A stretch of DNA of 64,000 nucleotides, taken from the NCBI GenBank assembly GCA_947090765.1, contig OX352322.1, positions 1,073,501 through 1,137,500 on the forward strand, in the 5' to 3' direction. The position numbers and the translations under genes were made by a program. The stretch comes from Pseudomonas sp. MM223 (lineage in GTDB: Bacteria; Pseudomonadota; Gammaproteobacteria; Pseudomonadales; Pseudomonadaceae). A model generated the notes under the pieces. It saw only the letters and a list, made by a program, of their open reading frames with translations, made no database searches and had not been told where the DNA came from. Shown here piece after piece: positions 1 to 8,815 of the stretch (its first letter is position 1; each line of letters begins with the position of its first letter).

Positions 1-819
1 CTGGTGACCCAGGCAACGCCACAGCAGAACGGCTCTTTCAACCCGGTGTACTTCTCCGATCAGTTCGTCTTCCGCGACAGGATGAAGGATTACGACCCGG
101 CCAACCCGGGCAACATCCTGTTCTACTTCAAGCAGGAAGTGACCGCGCCGGCACGCCTGGCCGGTACGGTGCTGCTGGTGCACGAAACCCTCGACCAAGT
201 GAAGGAGCCACGCAAGGCCTGGATCTACAACGCCGGCCAGCGTCGCGTACGCCAGGCGCCGCAAGTGTCGTACGACGGCCCGGGTACCGCCGCCGACGGC
301 CTGCGAACCTCGGACAACCTGGACATGTTCAACGGTGCGCCAGACCGCTACGACTGGAAGCTGGAAGGCAAGAAGGAGCTGTACATTGCCTCCAACGCCT
401 TCAAGCTGGATGACCCCAAGCTGAAGTACGCCGACATCATCAAGGCCGGGCACATCAACCAGGACCTGTCCCGTTACGAGCTGCGCCGCGTCTGGCACGT
501 GGTCGCAACCCTCAAGCCGGGCCAGCGGCACATCTACGCCAAGCGTGACTTCTACATCGACGAGGACACCTGGCAGGCTGCAGTGATCGACCAGTACGAT
601 GGCCGTGGTCAGCTGTGGCGCGTGTCCGAAGCCCATTCCCAGCCGTATTACAACAAAGAGGTGCCTTGGTACACCCTGGAAACCATCTACGACCTGCAGT
701 CGGGTCGTTACCTGGCCCTGGGCATGAAAAACGAAGAGAAGCGCGCCTACGACTTCGGCTTCAGTGCCAGCAAGGCTGATTTCCAGCCTGCGGCGTTGCG
801 CCAGTCGGGTATTCGCTGA
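1..819 (+). CDS. DUF1329 family protein, C-terminal part (cut by window edge)
   Basis: The reading frame is open from the first base and ends at a TGA at 817-819, so this is the last 272 codons of a longer gene. Full DUF1329 proteins are usually about 450 residues. The aromatic-rich beta-strand text (for example YNAGQRRVRQAP, DRYDWKLEGKKELYI, PWYTLETIYDLQSGRYLALGM) matches that family, which is exported, resembles outer-membrane lipoprotein-sorting proteins, and is normally paired with a DUF1302 gene. Such pairs often sit beside a LuxR regulator, as here. The biochemical role is not known, and the signal peptide would lie upstream of the window. Confidence 0.8.
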   Translation: MVTQATPQQNGSFNPVYFSDQFVFRDRMKDYDPANPGNILFYFKQEVTAPARLAGTVLLVHETLDQVKEPRKAWIYNAGQRRVRQAPQVSYDGPGTAADGLRTSDNLDMFNGAPDRYDWKLEGKKELYIASNAFKLDDPKLKYADIIKAGHINQDLSRYELRRVWHVVATLKPGQRHIYAKRDFYIDEDTWQAAVIDQYDGRGQLWRVSEAHSQPYYNKEVPWYTLETIYDLQSGRYLALGMKNEEKRAYDFGFSASKADFQPAALRQSGIR

Positions 820-851
820 TCTGAAAGCCTTTCACCCCGTGTGATCCCCAG

Positions 852-886
852 AACGCCCCGGCCTGCCCGGGGCGTTTCTGTTTTCC
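852..886 (+). terminator. Rho-independent terminator of the DUF1329 gene
   Basis: A perfect 10-bp stem (arms 852-861 and 867-876) with a 5-nt loop is followed by a T-rich tail (TTTCTGTTTT). It lies 33 bases after the stop codon. Confidence 0.85.
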
Positions 887-920
887 TGCTCCGGCGATAA
901 TTTCCAGTCAAACACTAGCC

Positions 921-1016
921 CTGTAGGAGCAGCCTTGTGCTGCGAAGAGGCCGGTAAAGCTAAAGAATATCTTTGGCTGTAATGGCCTCTTCGCAGCACA
1001 AGGCTGCTCCTACAGG
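921..1016. repeat. Paired REP element (inverted repeat)
   Basis: Two REP units face each other. The left arm begins CTGTAGGAGCAGCCTTGTGC and the right arm ends with its complement at 1016. The arms are about 33 bases, identical apart from the centre. The element is nearly the same as the one at 15209-15301. Confidence 0.9.
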
Positions 1017-1050
1017 TATTGCACTGGTCTTGATAGCTGTGCAATTCCCT

Positions 1051-1088
1051 GTGGAGCGGGTTTACCCGCGAAGAGGCCAGTACAGGCA
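1051..1088. repeat. Single REP-like unit
   Basis: This short unit contains a small hairpin (GCGGGT..ACCCGC, 1056-1069) followed by GAAGAGGCCAGTACAGGC. It is a second sequence class of Pseudomonas intergenic palindrome. The rest of the 447-base gap 820-1266 holds only this unit, the REP pair, the terminator and presumably the promoter of the next gene. Confidence 0.6.
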
Positions 1089-1266
1089 ATAAATCTGCTG
1101 AATACCCACCCAAACCCCCGCCCCAGCCCTTGTCCATCAGCCATGTTGCTTTTTGTCGCAGTCTTTTCCGGTGCAATTGCGCCCATCATCTTCAAATGCG
1201 CTGCGTTACCGGCTAGTCTCGCAAGCATCCATACCGCCGTAGTCCTCCACCCAGAACGAGCCGGCC

Positions 1267-3984
1267 ATGACAGATCTGTCCCGTACGCATGGATTCGCGA
1301 GTCAGGCCCTGGGCCTGCTGGACGGGCGTTTCTTCCGGCCGCCGCTGCCAGACGGCCATGTACCGCGCCTGCGCTTGTGCCAGCGCCTGCACGCCGGGCT
1401 TGGTGGCCGGCTGCTGCTGGTCAATGCCCCGGCGGGTTTCGGCAAAAGCTCGCTGGCCATCGAATTTTGTGAAGCGTTACCCGAGCACTGGCGCAGCCTG
1501 TGGCTGGGCCTGAGCCAGCGTGATGCCGACCCTGGTCGCTTCCTTGAGCGCCTGCTCGAAGGCCTGCAACAGTACTGCCCGGCACTGGGCGGGCAGGCCA
1601 TGGGCCTGCTGAAAATGCGCCAGCGCCACCAACCGTTCGCCTTCGAGGAGTGGATCGACGGCCTGCTCGACGAGCTGGCGCTGTACCTGCAAGCCGATAC
1701 CCCTTTGCTGCTGGTGCTGGACGACTATCACCTTGCCCAGGGGCCCGTGCTCGACCGTTGCCTGCAATTCTTCCTCAATCACCTGCCTGCCGGCTTGGTG
1801 TTGCTGGTTACCAGCCGCCAGCGCCCGGACTGGCACCTGGCGCGTTTGCGTCTGTCGCGCCAGCTAGTCGAACTGAACGAACAGGATTTGCGCCTTACCG
1901 CCGAAGAGTCGCTGGCGGTGATCGGCCGGCAGCCAACAGGCCTGCGTGGCCAGGCGCTGGACAACCTGATCCAGCGCAGCGACGGTTGGGTGGCCGGTTT
2001 GCGCTTCTGGCAACTGGCAGCCAGCGAGTCGGCGGACGAGCAAGCCTTGCCCCAGGCCTTGCATGGCGGCGAAGGCCTGATCCGCGACTACCTGCTTGAA
2101 GAAGTCATCGACATGCTGCCCGCCGACGTACAGGCCTTCCTGTACGACACGGCCTGCCAGGAGCGCTTCTGCGCCCCGTTGTGCGATGCCTTGCGGGGCC
2201 GCCACGACAGCGCCGCTGTGCTGCGCTTCTTGCAGGCACACCAGGTGTTCCTGGTGCCGCTGGACGAGCATGGCCACTGGTTCCGCTACCATCACCTGTT
2301 CTCCGATCTGCTGCGCAGCCGGCAGGCCAGTGAACCGCTGGCCGGCCTGCAGTTGCGTGCTTGTCGCTGGTTTGAAAGCCAGGGCCTGCTGGACGAGGCG
2401 GTGGAGCAGGCGTTGCGTGCCGGCCACCTCGATGTCGCCGCCAATCTGGTGCAGAGCCTGTCCGAAGAGCAACTGCTGGCCGAGCAGAACGTTGGCATGT
2501 TGCTGCGCTGGAAGATGGACCTGCCCGACAGCCTGCTGATCAGCACGCCACGGTTGATCGTGCTGTACAGCTGGGCGCTGGGCCTGGCGTGCCAGCTGGA
2601 CGCAGCCGAGGAACTGGCCGGCTACCTCAGCCGCTTTCTGCCTGCCCCCTCGGCGACTGCGCAGAAGTCGATGCTGGCCCAGTGGCTGGCGCTGAGTGGG
2701 GTCATTGCCCGTGGCCGAGGTGACCGCGAGCGCACCCTGGCCTATTGCGGCGAAGCGCTGCAGAGCCTGCCGAGCAAGCGTTATGGCCAACGCCTGGTGT
2801 GTTTGTCGACGCTGTCCAACCTGGCCATTGCCGATGGCGACTTCTGGCGGGCCCGAGGCTGGAACCGCGAAGCCCTGGAGCTGGCCCAGCGGGTCGGCAA
2901 TCCGTTGTTCGAGGCGCTGGCCCATTACGACCGGGCGCGAGTGCTGCACGCCCGTGGCGAGGTGTTGCGCGCACTGGACGAAGTGCGCCACGGGCTTCAG
3001 CGTCTGCAAGGGCTTTCGGCGCAGCGGCTGTACGCCGTGCGCGCGCGCCTGACGCTTTACGAAGGTTACCTGTTGGTCTCGCGCCTGCAACCTGCCCAGG
3101 GGCGCGCGCGTTTGCGCGCCGGGTTGGGCGAGGCGCGGGCCTGTCGGGATATCAGTGTGCTGATCGGCCATTGCGTCATTGCTACCCTCGATGGCCGGGA
3201 AGGGCACTTTGCCGAGGCCTTTGCCGAATTGGCCGAAGCCGAGCGCCTGATGCATATCTGGGACGTGCCCCCGGTCTACTACCTGGCCATGATTACCCTG
3301 GTCAAATGCGAACTGTGGCTGGCCCAGGGGCGTACAGACCTGGCCGAGTCCTGGCTGCTGCGCCTGGGCCAGACCTACGGCGGCGAGCAGCCGGCGGCAG
3401 CGCCGGAGTTTCACCCGCTGCTGCCGCTGCACATTGCGTTACAACAGGCGCTGCTCGAGCGTATCCAGTTACGTGGCGACGCCGCCGTGCAACGCCTGGC
3501 AAGCCTGGTCGAACGCGGCCAGGCCAGTGGCGGCATGCTGCTCACCGTCAGCGCCCTGTGCCAATGGCTCTCGCTGCTGCTGGACGAAGGCCGGGAAGGG
3601 CAGGCCGCGCAGTTGTTGCCAAGCCTGCTGGCATCCGCTCAGGGTGGCGTGCTGCAACCCTTCCAGCCGCTGCTTGAAAAGCATCCGCATTGGCTTCATG
3701 AACAACTGCAGGCAAGTGCCGCCTGCCCGGTTCAGGGCGAACTGCTCAAGCGCCTGCCGCAACTGCCAAGCGCCACCACGGGCACCGGCGAAGCCCTGAG
3801 CGGGCGCGAACTGGCCGTGCTTGAACTGATTGCCCAGGGCTGTTCCAACCAGCAGATCAGCGAGCGGCTGTTTATTTCCTTGCACACCGTGAAAACCCAC
3901 GCCAGCCACATCAACAGCAAGCTGGGGGTTGAGCGGCGTACCCAGGCGGTGGCCAAGGCGCAATCGTTGGGGCTGCTGGCATGA
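1267..3984 (+). CDS. LuxR family regulator of MalT/LAL type (STAND ATPase)
   Basis: This 905-residue protein has the layout of large ATP-binding LuxR regulators. Near the N-terminus is a Walker A motif (APAGFGKSS, about 54-62), followed by a Walker B-like LLLVLDDYH near 150. A long helical MalT/TPR-like sensor region runs from about 350 to 820. The C-terminal LuxR HTH starts at about 845 and includes ELIAQGCSNQQISERLF and HTVKTHASHINSKLGV. Members bind an inducer and ATP, then activate a nearby gene or operon. The DUF1329 gene just upstream and on the same strand is a possible target. The ATG start is preceded by a weak GAG at suitable distance. The inducer cannot be read from sequence. Confidence 0.9.
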   Translation: MTDLSRTHGFASQALGLLDGRFFRPPLPDGHVPRLRLCQRLHAGLGGRLLLVNAPAGFGKSSLAIEFCEALPEHWRSLWLGLSQRDADPGRFLERLLEGLQQYCPALGGQAMGLLKMRQRHQPFAFEEWIDGLLDELALYLQADTPLLLVLDDYHLAQGPVLDRCLQFFLNHLPAGLVLLVTSRQRPDWHLARLRLSRQLVELNEQDLRLTAEESLAVIGRQPTGLRGQALDNLIQRSDGWVAGLRFWQLAASESADEQALPQALHGGEGLIRDYLLEEVIDMLPADVQAFLYDTACQERFCAPLCDALRGRHDSAAVLRFLQAHQVFLVPLDEHGHWFRYHHLFSDLLRSRQASEPLAGLQLRACRWFESQGLLDEAVEQALRAGHLDVAANLVQSLSEEQLLAEQNVGMLLRWKMDLPDSLLISTPRLIVLYSWALGLACQLDAAEELAGYLSRFLPAPSATAQKSMLAQWLALSGVIARGRGDRERTLAYCGEALQSLPSKRYGQRLVCLSTLSNLAIADGDFWRARGWNREALELAQRVGNPLFEALAHYDRARVLHARGEVLRALDEVRHGLQRLQGLSAQRLYAVRARLTLYEGYLLVSRLQPAQGRARLRAGLGEARACRDISVLIGHCVIATLDGREGHFAEAFAELAEAERLMHIWDVPPVYYLAMITLVKCELWLAQGRTDLAESWLLRLGQTYGGEQPAAAPEFHPLLPLHIALQQALLERIQLRGDAAVQRLASLVERGQASGGMLLTVSALCQWLSLLLDEGREGQAAQLLPSLLASAQGGVLQPFQPLLEKHPHWLHEQLQASAACPVQGELLKRLPQLPSATTGTGEALSGRELAVLELIAQGCSNQQISERLFISLHTVKTHASHINSKLGVERRTQAVAKAQSLGLLA

Positions 3985-4143
3985 TACTGGCCCTGCAGGT
4001 CGTTGCCCGCTAAAGTGATGGCCTGAGGCCATGGATTATGGCCGGCGGTGCTCTACCCTCATCTTTCCCGACCAGCTGCCGATACAGCGATCGGTGGCAT
4101 CGCCTCGCGCGATTTTTCAATCATTCCAAGGCAGGTCGTGTTG

Positions 4144-5751
4144 ATGCTGCAGTACGGGCAAAAAAGCTTTCTGATCGTCGACGACTTTACCGACTTTCGC
4201 ACGTCGACCCGGTCCATGCTGCGCGAGTTGGGCGTGCGCGATGTGGACACCGCTGACAGCGGCGAGCAGGCGCTGCGCATGTGCGCTCAAAAGCGCTATG
4301 ACTTCATCCTGCAGGACTTCCACCTGGGCGACGGCAAGAAGAACGGCCAGCAGGTGCTCGAAGACCTGATCATCGACAAGCACATCAGCCATGAGTGCGT
4401 GTTCATCATGGTCACGGCCGAGAGCAGCCAGGCCATTGTCCTCAGCGCCATCGAGCACGAGCCCGATGCCTACCTGACCAAACCGTTCAACCGCGTTGGC
4501 CTGGCCCAGCGCGTCGAGAAACTGTTCCAGCGCAAGACGCTGCTCAAGCCGATTTTGCAGGCGCTGGACCGCAACCGCCCGGCCGAAGTGCTGGCCGCCT
4601 GTGCCGAGCTGTGCAAGAAGGACCCGCGCCTGGCACCGCTGTGCCTGCGCTACCGGGCCGACGCCCTGCGCAATCTCAACCGTTTCGAGGAGCTGGAAAA
4701 ATTCCTCAAGGCCATCCTCGCCAGCCGCCCGCAGCCTTGGGTGTACGCCGCGTTAGGCGCCCTGATGCACAAGCGTGGCCAGAATGCCCAAGCCCAGGGT
4801 GTGTACGAGCAGGCGCTAAAGGCGTTTCCGATCATGCCCGGCCTTTACGATGGCATGGCCGAGGTGCTGGTGGCCCAGGGCGATACCAGGCGTGCACAAA
4901 ACCTGCTGGAAGAGGCCGTACGCCTGTCGCCACTGTCAGTGCGTCGGCAGTCCACGCTGGGCAAGCTGGCGCTGGAAAACGAAGACTTCGAGAGCGCGTC
5001 GAAGGCGTTTCGCCATGCAGTAAACCAAGGGCAAAGCTCGCGCTACAAGGATGCTGAAAACAACCTTGGCCTGGTGCAGGCACTGATGAGCAAGAACGCA
5101 GGCTTTGGCCTGGACGCCCGTACCCGGGTCGAAATCAATACCACCCTCAGCGAAGTGGCCAAGGAGTACCCCGAGGACCAAGGCTTGCAGGTGCGTGCGC
5201 GGATGATGAAGGCGGCCAGCCTTCAGCAGGCGGGTGATCCGGAAACAGCCGGCAAGCTGACCGAACAGGCGATCCAGCGCCTGGACAAGATGAACCAGTT
5301 CTTCTCGGTCGATTCGGCCCTGACCGTTGCCGCGCAGTTACAGGCAATGGGGCAGGAAGCCGCCGCCCTCGGGGTATTGAAGAACTGTGTGGAAAGCTAT
5401 GGCGATGACCCCAAGGTCATGGAGAAAGTGGGCAAGCTGACGGACGACCCCAGCGTGCTCAACGCCATTACCGAAGCGGTCACCCTCAATCGCCAGGGTG
5501 TGCGCAGTTACCAGGGAGGGCAGCTTGGCGAGGCGTTGCAACTGTTCCGCAAGGCGCTGGGTATGCAGCCGAAGAACATCAGCATCGCCCTTAACACCGC
5601 CCAGGCGCTGCTGCGCATCGGCGGTGAAAACCCTCAGCCCGCGATCATGCAGGAATGCCAGGACGCCTTGACCAGCGTGGCGGGTATCCCTGCCAGCGAC
5701 AATCGCTATGACCGTTACCGCAAACTGCACATCCGAGTGTTCGGCGCATGA
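4144..5751 (+). CDS. Response regulator with TPR output domain
   Basis: From the ATG at 4144 the protein has 535 residues. An N-terminal receiver domain (about 1-125) has the acidic pair VDD at 12-14, the phosphoacceptor Asp58 in ILQDFHLGDG and the conserved Lys in YLTKPF. The rest is a run of tetratricopeptide-like helices, with no DNA-binding or enzymatic domain, so output is probably by protein-protein contact. An in-frame GTG at 4048 would add 32 residues but has no better ribosome site. AAGG at 4128-4131 suits the 4138-4144 starts. The next gene, a histidine kinase, overlaps by 4 bases (ATGA), which makes a co-translated pair. Confidence 0.85.
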   Translation: MLQYGQKSFLIVDDFTDFRTSTRSMLRELGVRDVDTADSGEQALRMCAQKRYDFILQDFHLGDGKKNGQQVLEDLIIDKHISHECVFIMVTAESSQAIVLSAIEHEPDAYLTKPFNRVGLAQRVEKLFQRKTLLKPILQALDRNRPAEVLAACAELCKKDPRLAPLCLRYRADALRNLNRFEELEKFLKAILASRPQPWVYAALGALMHKRGQNAQAQGVYEQALKAFPIMPGLYDGMAEVLVAQGDTRRAQNLLEEAVRLSPLSVRRQSTLGKLALENEDFESASKAFRHAVNQGQSSRYKDAENNLGLVQALMSKNAGFGLDARTRVEINTTLSEVAKEYPEDQGLQVRARMMKAASLQQAGDPETAGKLTEQAIQRLDKMNQFFSVDSALTVAAQLQAMGQEAAALGVLKNCVESYGDDPKVMEKVGKLTDDPSVLNAITEAVTLNRQGVRSYQGGQLGEALQLFRKALGMQPKNISIALNTAQALLRIGGENPQPAIMQECQDALTSVAGIPASDNRYDRYRKLHIRVFGA

Positions 5752-6440
5752 ATCAAGACAATCAGGGGCTGGATTTTTCCACGGTGATCGCCTCCACCGT
5801 GCACGACCTCAAAAGCTCTCTGTCAGCGCTGATCCAGTCCCATAGCCAGTGGGTGGAGCGCTTGCCCGAAGAGCTGCGCGGTGGTGCCGAGCAGGGGATC
5901 ATGGAGCACGAGTTCCGCCACCTCAATGGCATGCTGGTACAGCTGCTTGGGCTGTACAAACTGGGCATCAACCAGTTGCCGGTGTGCCCGGACTACCACG
6001 AACTGGATGATTTCATCGAAGCGCAACTGGCGGCGCACCAGGAAGTGCTCAAGCACAACGACATCCTCGCCACCTGGCGCGTCGACACCGACAACCCGCT
6101 TGGCTTCTTCGACCGTGAACTGGTGGCCTCGGTGATTGCCAACGTCATCACCAACGCCACCCGCTTTGCCGGGCACGCCTTGCTGATTACCATCGAAGAG
6201 GCCGACAACCAGTTGGCCATCTGCGTAAACGATGACGGCCCGGGTTATCCAAAACACATGCTCGAGCGCCAGGAGCAATACATTCAGGGCATTGACTCGA
6301 CCAGCGGCAGCACCGGCCTTGGCCTGTACTTCGCGGCGCGGATCGCGGCACTGCATGAAAGCGGCGGGGTGCGCGGGCGGATCGAGATCTCCAATGGCGG
6401 GGCGCTTGGGGGCGGGTTGTTCAGGTTGTCCCTGCCTTGA
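5748..6440 (+). CDS. Sensorless cytoplasmic histidine kinase
   Basis: This 230-residue protein has no membrane segment and no sensor domain. His19 lies in an HDLKSSL motif that looks like a short H-box. The C-terminal half is a GHKL ATPase fold with an N-box (VIANVITNATRF), a G1 box (DDGPGYP) and a G2 box (STGLGLYFA). It overlaps the receiver-TPR gene by 4 bases and is presumably its partner kinase, phosphatase or phosphotransfer protein. The very short H-box region leaves open a role in phosphotransfer rather than autophosphorylation. Confidence 0.85.
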   Translation: MNQDNQGLDFSTVIASTVHDLKSSLSALIQSHSQWVERLPEELRGGAEQGIMEHEFRHLNGMLVQLLGLYKLGINQLPVCPDYHELDDFIEAQLAAHQEVLKHNDILATWRVDTDNPLGFFDRELVASVIANVITNATRFAGHALLITIEEADNQLAICVNDDGPGYPKHMLERQEQYIQGIDSTSGSTGLGLYFAARIAALHESGGVRGRIEISNGGALGGGLFRLSLP

Positions 6441-6533
6441 TAACTGGCTGAGTTTGCGTTTCGTGTTTTTGCAGATGGAAGGTGGCTTTCCAAGGTGATG
6501 TAGGGGATTTCCTTCTTGAGGTTGCAGGGCTTT

Positions 6534-6619
6534 TGTCCGCTCCGGACAGATGACAATGTAGATACGACGTCTCTACATTTCGCTTGCAATCGCTTGGAGG
6601 GTTTCTACTATGTATCTAC
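6534..6619. promoter_or_regulatory. Palindrome cluster upstream of mazEF, candidate autoregulatory operator
   Basis: Three elements sit in 86 bases. The first is a hairpin TGTCCG-CTC-CGGACA at 6534-6548. The second is an imperfect palindrome GTAGATAC..TCTCTAC at 6558-6576. The third is GTATCTAC at 6612-6619, an exact inverted copy of GTAGATAC (6558-6565) just before the mazE ribosome site. MazE-type antitoxins commonly bind such repeats in their own promoter; the assignment here is inference. Confidence 0.5.
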
Positions 6620-6633
6620 CTTGGGAGATACTC

Positions 6634-6888
6634 ATGCAGATCAAGATTCAGCAGTGGGGCAACAGCGCCGCCATCCGCTTGCCGGCCACAGTGCTCAAAC
6701 AGATGCGCCTCGGTGTCGGCTCCACCCTGAGCCTGGACACAGCGGGAGAGACGATGGTGCTCAAACCCGTCCGATCGAAACCCAAATATACCCTTGAGGA
6801 ATTGATGGCCCAGTGCGACCTGAGCGCACCGGAGTCAGAGGACATGGCCGACTGGAATGCGATGCGCCCAGTAGGACGTGAAGTGTGA
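6634..6888 (+). CDS. mazE: MazE-like (AbrB-fold) antitoxin
   Basis: The 84-residue product begins MQIKIQQWGNSAAIRLP, the typical swapped-hairpin AbrB/MazE DNA-binding start (Q-x-WGNS-x-A-I-R-L-P). The acidic C-terminal tail (SAPESEDMADW) is of the kind that masks a MazF toxin. The ATG at 6634 was chosen over one at 6610 because GGGAGA at 6623-6628 is well placed for it and the family starts here. The stop overlaps the GTG of the toxin gene. The antitoxin would neutralise MazF and, with it, repress the shared promoter. Confidence 0.9.
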   Translation: MQIKIQQWGNSAAIRLPATVLKQMRLGVGSTLSLDTAGETMVLKPVRSKPKYTLEELMAQCDLSAPESEDMADWNAMRPVGREV

Positions 6889-7232
6889 AACGGGTGAAAT
6901 TCGCCAGGGGCGATATCGTTCGCGTCAACCTCGACCCCACAGTGGGGCGAGAACAACAGGGTGATGGGCTACCCGCACTGGTACTCACCCCGGCGGCATT
7001 CAATGCGTCAGGCCTGGCAGTGATCGTCCCGATCACCCAAGGTGGTGATTTTGCTAGGCATGCGGGTTTTGCAGTGACGCTCAGCGGTGCGGGCACGCAG
7101 ACTCAGGGGGTGATGCTCTGCAACCAGGTACGCACAGTCGACCTTGAAGCACGCTTTGCCAAGCGCGTAGAGTCGGTGCCCGAAGTCGTCATACTAGATG
7201 CACTGGCCCGTGTGCAAACCCTATTCGATTAA
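6885..7232 (+). CDS. mazF: MazF-like type II toxin, mRNA endoribonuclease
   Basis: This 115-residue protein opens with ARGDIVRVNLDPTVGREQQG, the MazF/PemK signature whose conserved arginine helps form the active site, and continues with PALVLTPAAFN and IVPITQGG. Length and motifs fit an intact member. The start is GTG at 6885, overlapping the mazE stop (GTGA), so translation is coupled to the antitoxin. The family cleaves mRNA at short sequence-specific sites; which sites cannot be told from this sequence. Confidence 0.92.
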   Translation: MKRVKFARGDIVRVNLDPTVGREQQGDGLPALVLTPAAFNASGLAVIVPITQGGDFARHAGFAVTLSGAGTQTQGVMLCNQVRTVDLEARFAKRVESVPEVVILDALARVQTLFD

Positions 7233-7250
7233 CCGGTTCCCGTATTCACC

Positions 7251-7895
7251 ATGCACAATCCATCGTCAGCACTCATCCGCGAAACCTTCCCCGTAGGCCC
7301 CTTGCAGTGCAACTGCACACTGATCGGCGACCCACTGACCAAAAAGGCCATCGTCGTCGACCCGGGCGGTGACCCGGAGAAGATCCTCGCGCGCCTGCAG
7401 GCCCACGGCCTGACGCTGGTCAGCATCATCCACACCCACGCGCACTTCGACCACTTCCTCGCCTCGGGCAAGCTCAAGGCGCTGACCGGCGCCACCCTGC
7501 ACCTGCACAAAGACGACCAGGTACTGTGGGACAACCTGGAGATGCAGTGCCAGATGTTCGGCGTCCCCTATACCCCGGTACCGGCACCCGATCGCTGGCT
7601 GGGCGATGACGAAGAGCTGGCCTGTGGCTGCGGTGTGGCTTTGCATACGCCAGGCCATACCCCGGGCTCGATGAGCTTCTGGTTCGCCGACGCCAAACTG
7701 CTGATTGCCGGCGACACCCTGTTCCGCCGTGGCATTGGCCGCACCGATTTGTGGGGGGGTGACCAGCGGGCTATCGTGCGCTCCATCAAGGAGCGGCTGT
7801 ACCGGCTGGACGAAGAGGCCATCGTGGTGACCGGCCATGGGCCCGATACCCGCCTGGGCGACGAAATGCGCGAAAACCCCTTCGTGCGTGCCTGA
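7251..7895 (+). CDS. Metallo-beta-lactamase fold hydrolase (glyoxalase II-like)
   Basis: This 214-residue enzyme has the complete MBL-fold metal motif HAHFDH at 63-68 (preceded by HT), then TPGHTPGS, the bridging Asp in AGDTLFRRGIGRTD, and a last His in VTGHGPDT. It resembles the YcbL-type short glyoxalase II-like proteins that hydrolyse thioesters, and it lacks the extra C-terminal substrate domain of true GloB. It starts 18 bases after mazF but belongs to the general chromosome background. Confidence 0.85.
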   Translation: MHNPSSALIRETFPVGPLQCNCTLIGDPLTKKAIVVDPGGDPEKILARLQAHGLTLVSIIHTHAHFDHFLASGKLKALTGATLHLHKDDQVLWDNLEMQCQMFGVPYTPVPAPDRWLGDDEELACGCGVALHTPGHTPGSMSFWFADAKLLIAGDTLFRRGIGRTDLWGGDQRAIVRSIKERLYRLDEEAIVVTGHGPDTRLGDEMRENPFVRA

Positions 7896-8004
7896 TGGCA
7901 CATGAAGGCACTTTCATGGAATTTTTCGTTGCCGATGCAATCCAAGGCTGGCATAGATCCCTTCGGGGCCTGCCGCATTTATGAATTTCAGTAGGAGCTT
8001 GTCC

Positions 8005-8727
8005 ATGTTCACCATGCGTCGTCTGATTATCGTCGCAACTGCCGCTGCCCTGATGACTGGCTGTGCCAGCCAGAACCCTTATGACAACCAGGGTCAGGCG
8101 CAGGGCTCCACGGGGATGAGCAAGACCGCCAAATACGGCGGCCTGGGCGCGCTGGCTGGCGCCATCGCCGGTGCTGCCATCGACCACAACAACCGTGGCA
8201 AGGGTGCACTGATCGGCGCCGCTGCGGTGGGCGCCGCCGCCGCCGGCTATGGCTACTACGCCGACAAGCAAGAGGCCGAGCTGCGTGCCCAGATGGCCAA
8301 CACGGGTGTGGAAGTGCAGCGTCAGGGTGACCAGATCAAGCTGATCATGCCGGGCAACATCACCTTTGCCACCGACTCGGCCAACATCGCCCCAAGCTTC
8401 TACTCGCCGCTGAACAACCTGGCAGGCTCGTTCAAGCAGTTCAACCAGAACACCATCGAAGTGGTCGGCTTTACCGACAGCACCGGCAGCCGCCAGCACA
8501 ACATGGACCTGTCCCAGCGCCGCGCGCAGGCGGTCAGCACCTACCTGACCTCGCAGGGTGTGGATGCTTCGCGTATCTCGGTGCGTGGCATGGGCCCGGA
8601 CCAGCCGATCGCCAGCAACGCCGACGCCAATGGCCGTGCGCAGAACCGCCGCGTGGAAGTTAACCTGAAGCCGATTCCAGGCCAGCAGTATGATCAGCAG
8701 CAAGGCCAGGTTCAGCAGTATCCCTGA
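8005..8727 (+). CDS. OmpA-family lipoprotein with glycine zipper
   Basis: From the ATG at 8005 (AGGAG at 7993-7997) the protein has 240 residues. A signal peptide ends in a lipobox (ALMTGC). It is followed by a glycine-zipper stretch (GGLGALAGAIAGAAIDHN and GALIGAAAVGAAAAGYGYY) and a C-terminal OmpA domain (about 105-225). Peptidoglycan-binding residues lie in TDSTGSRQHNMDLSQRRA and NRRVEV. It probably anchors the outer membrane to the cell wall. An upstream ATG at 7981 is less likely because the ribosome site lies inside that extension. Confidence 0.88.
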   Translation: MFTMRRLIIVATAAALMTGCASQNPYDNQGQAQGSTGMSKTAKYGGLGALAGAIAGAAIDHNNRGKGALIGAAAVGAAAAGYGYYADKQEAELRAQMANTGVEVQRQGDQIKLIMPGNITFATDSANIAPSFYSPLNNLAGSFKQFNQNTIEVVGFTDSTGSRQHNMDLSQRRAQAVSTYLTSQGVDASRISVRGMGPDQPIASNADANGRAQNRRVEVNLKPIPGQQYDQQQGQVQQYP

Positions 8728-8764
8728 TTGATCGCCGGGCCGCTCCCACAGGCATTACGCGATC

Positions 8765-8810
8765 CCTGTAGGAGCGGCCTTGTGCCGCGAATGGGCTGCA
8801 AAGCAGCCCC
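8765..8810. repeat. Single REP unit between convergent genes
   Basis: CCTGTAGGAGCGGCCTTGTG is followed by a 7-bp hairpin GGGCTGC-AAA-GCAGCCC (8793-8809). It fills the gap between the convergent OmpA-like gene and pta and may end both transcripts. Confidence 0.75.
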
Positions 8811-8815
8811 AGCTT

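Noticed and set aside
921..1016. Inverted repeats as insertion-sequence ends
   Set aside because: There is no transposase between or near them and the same units recur throughout the window, so they are REP elements.
1864..3432. Long open frame (522 codons) antisense to the LuxR gene
   Set aside because: It is a GC-rich shadow with Gln/Arg-biased composition and no domain, opposite a well-supported regulator.
4048..4143. N-terminal extension of the receiver-TPR protein from GTG 4048
   Set aside because: The extra 32 residues are not receiver-like and the later ATG fits the domain start and an AAGG site.
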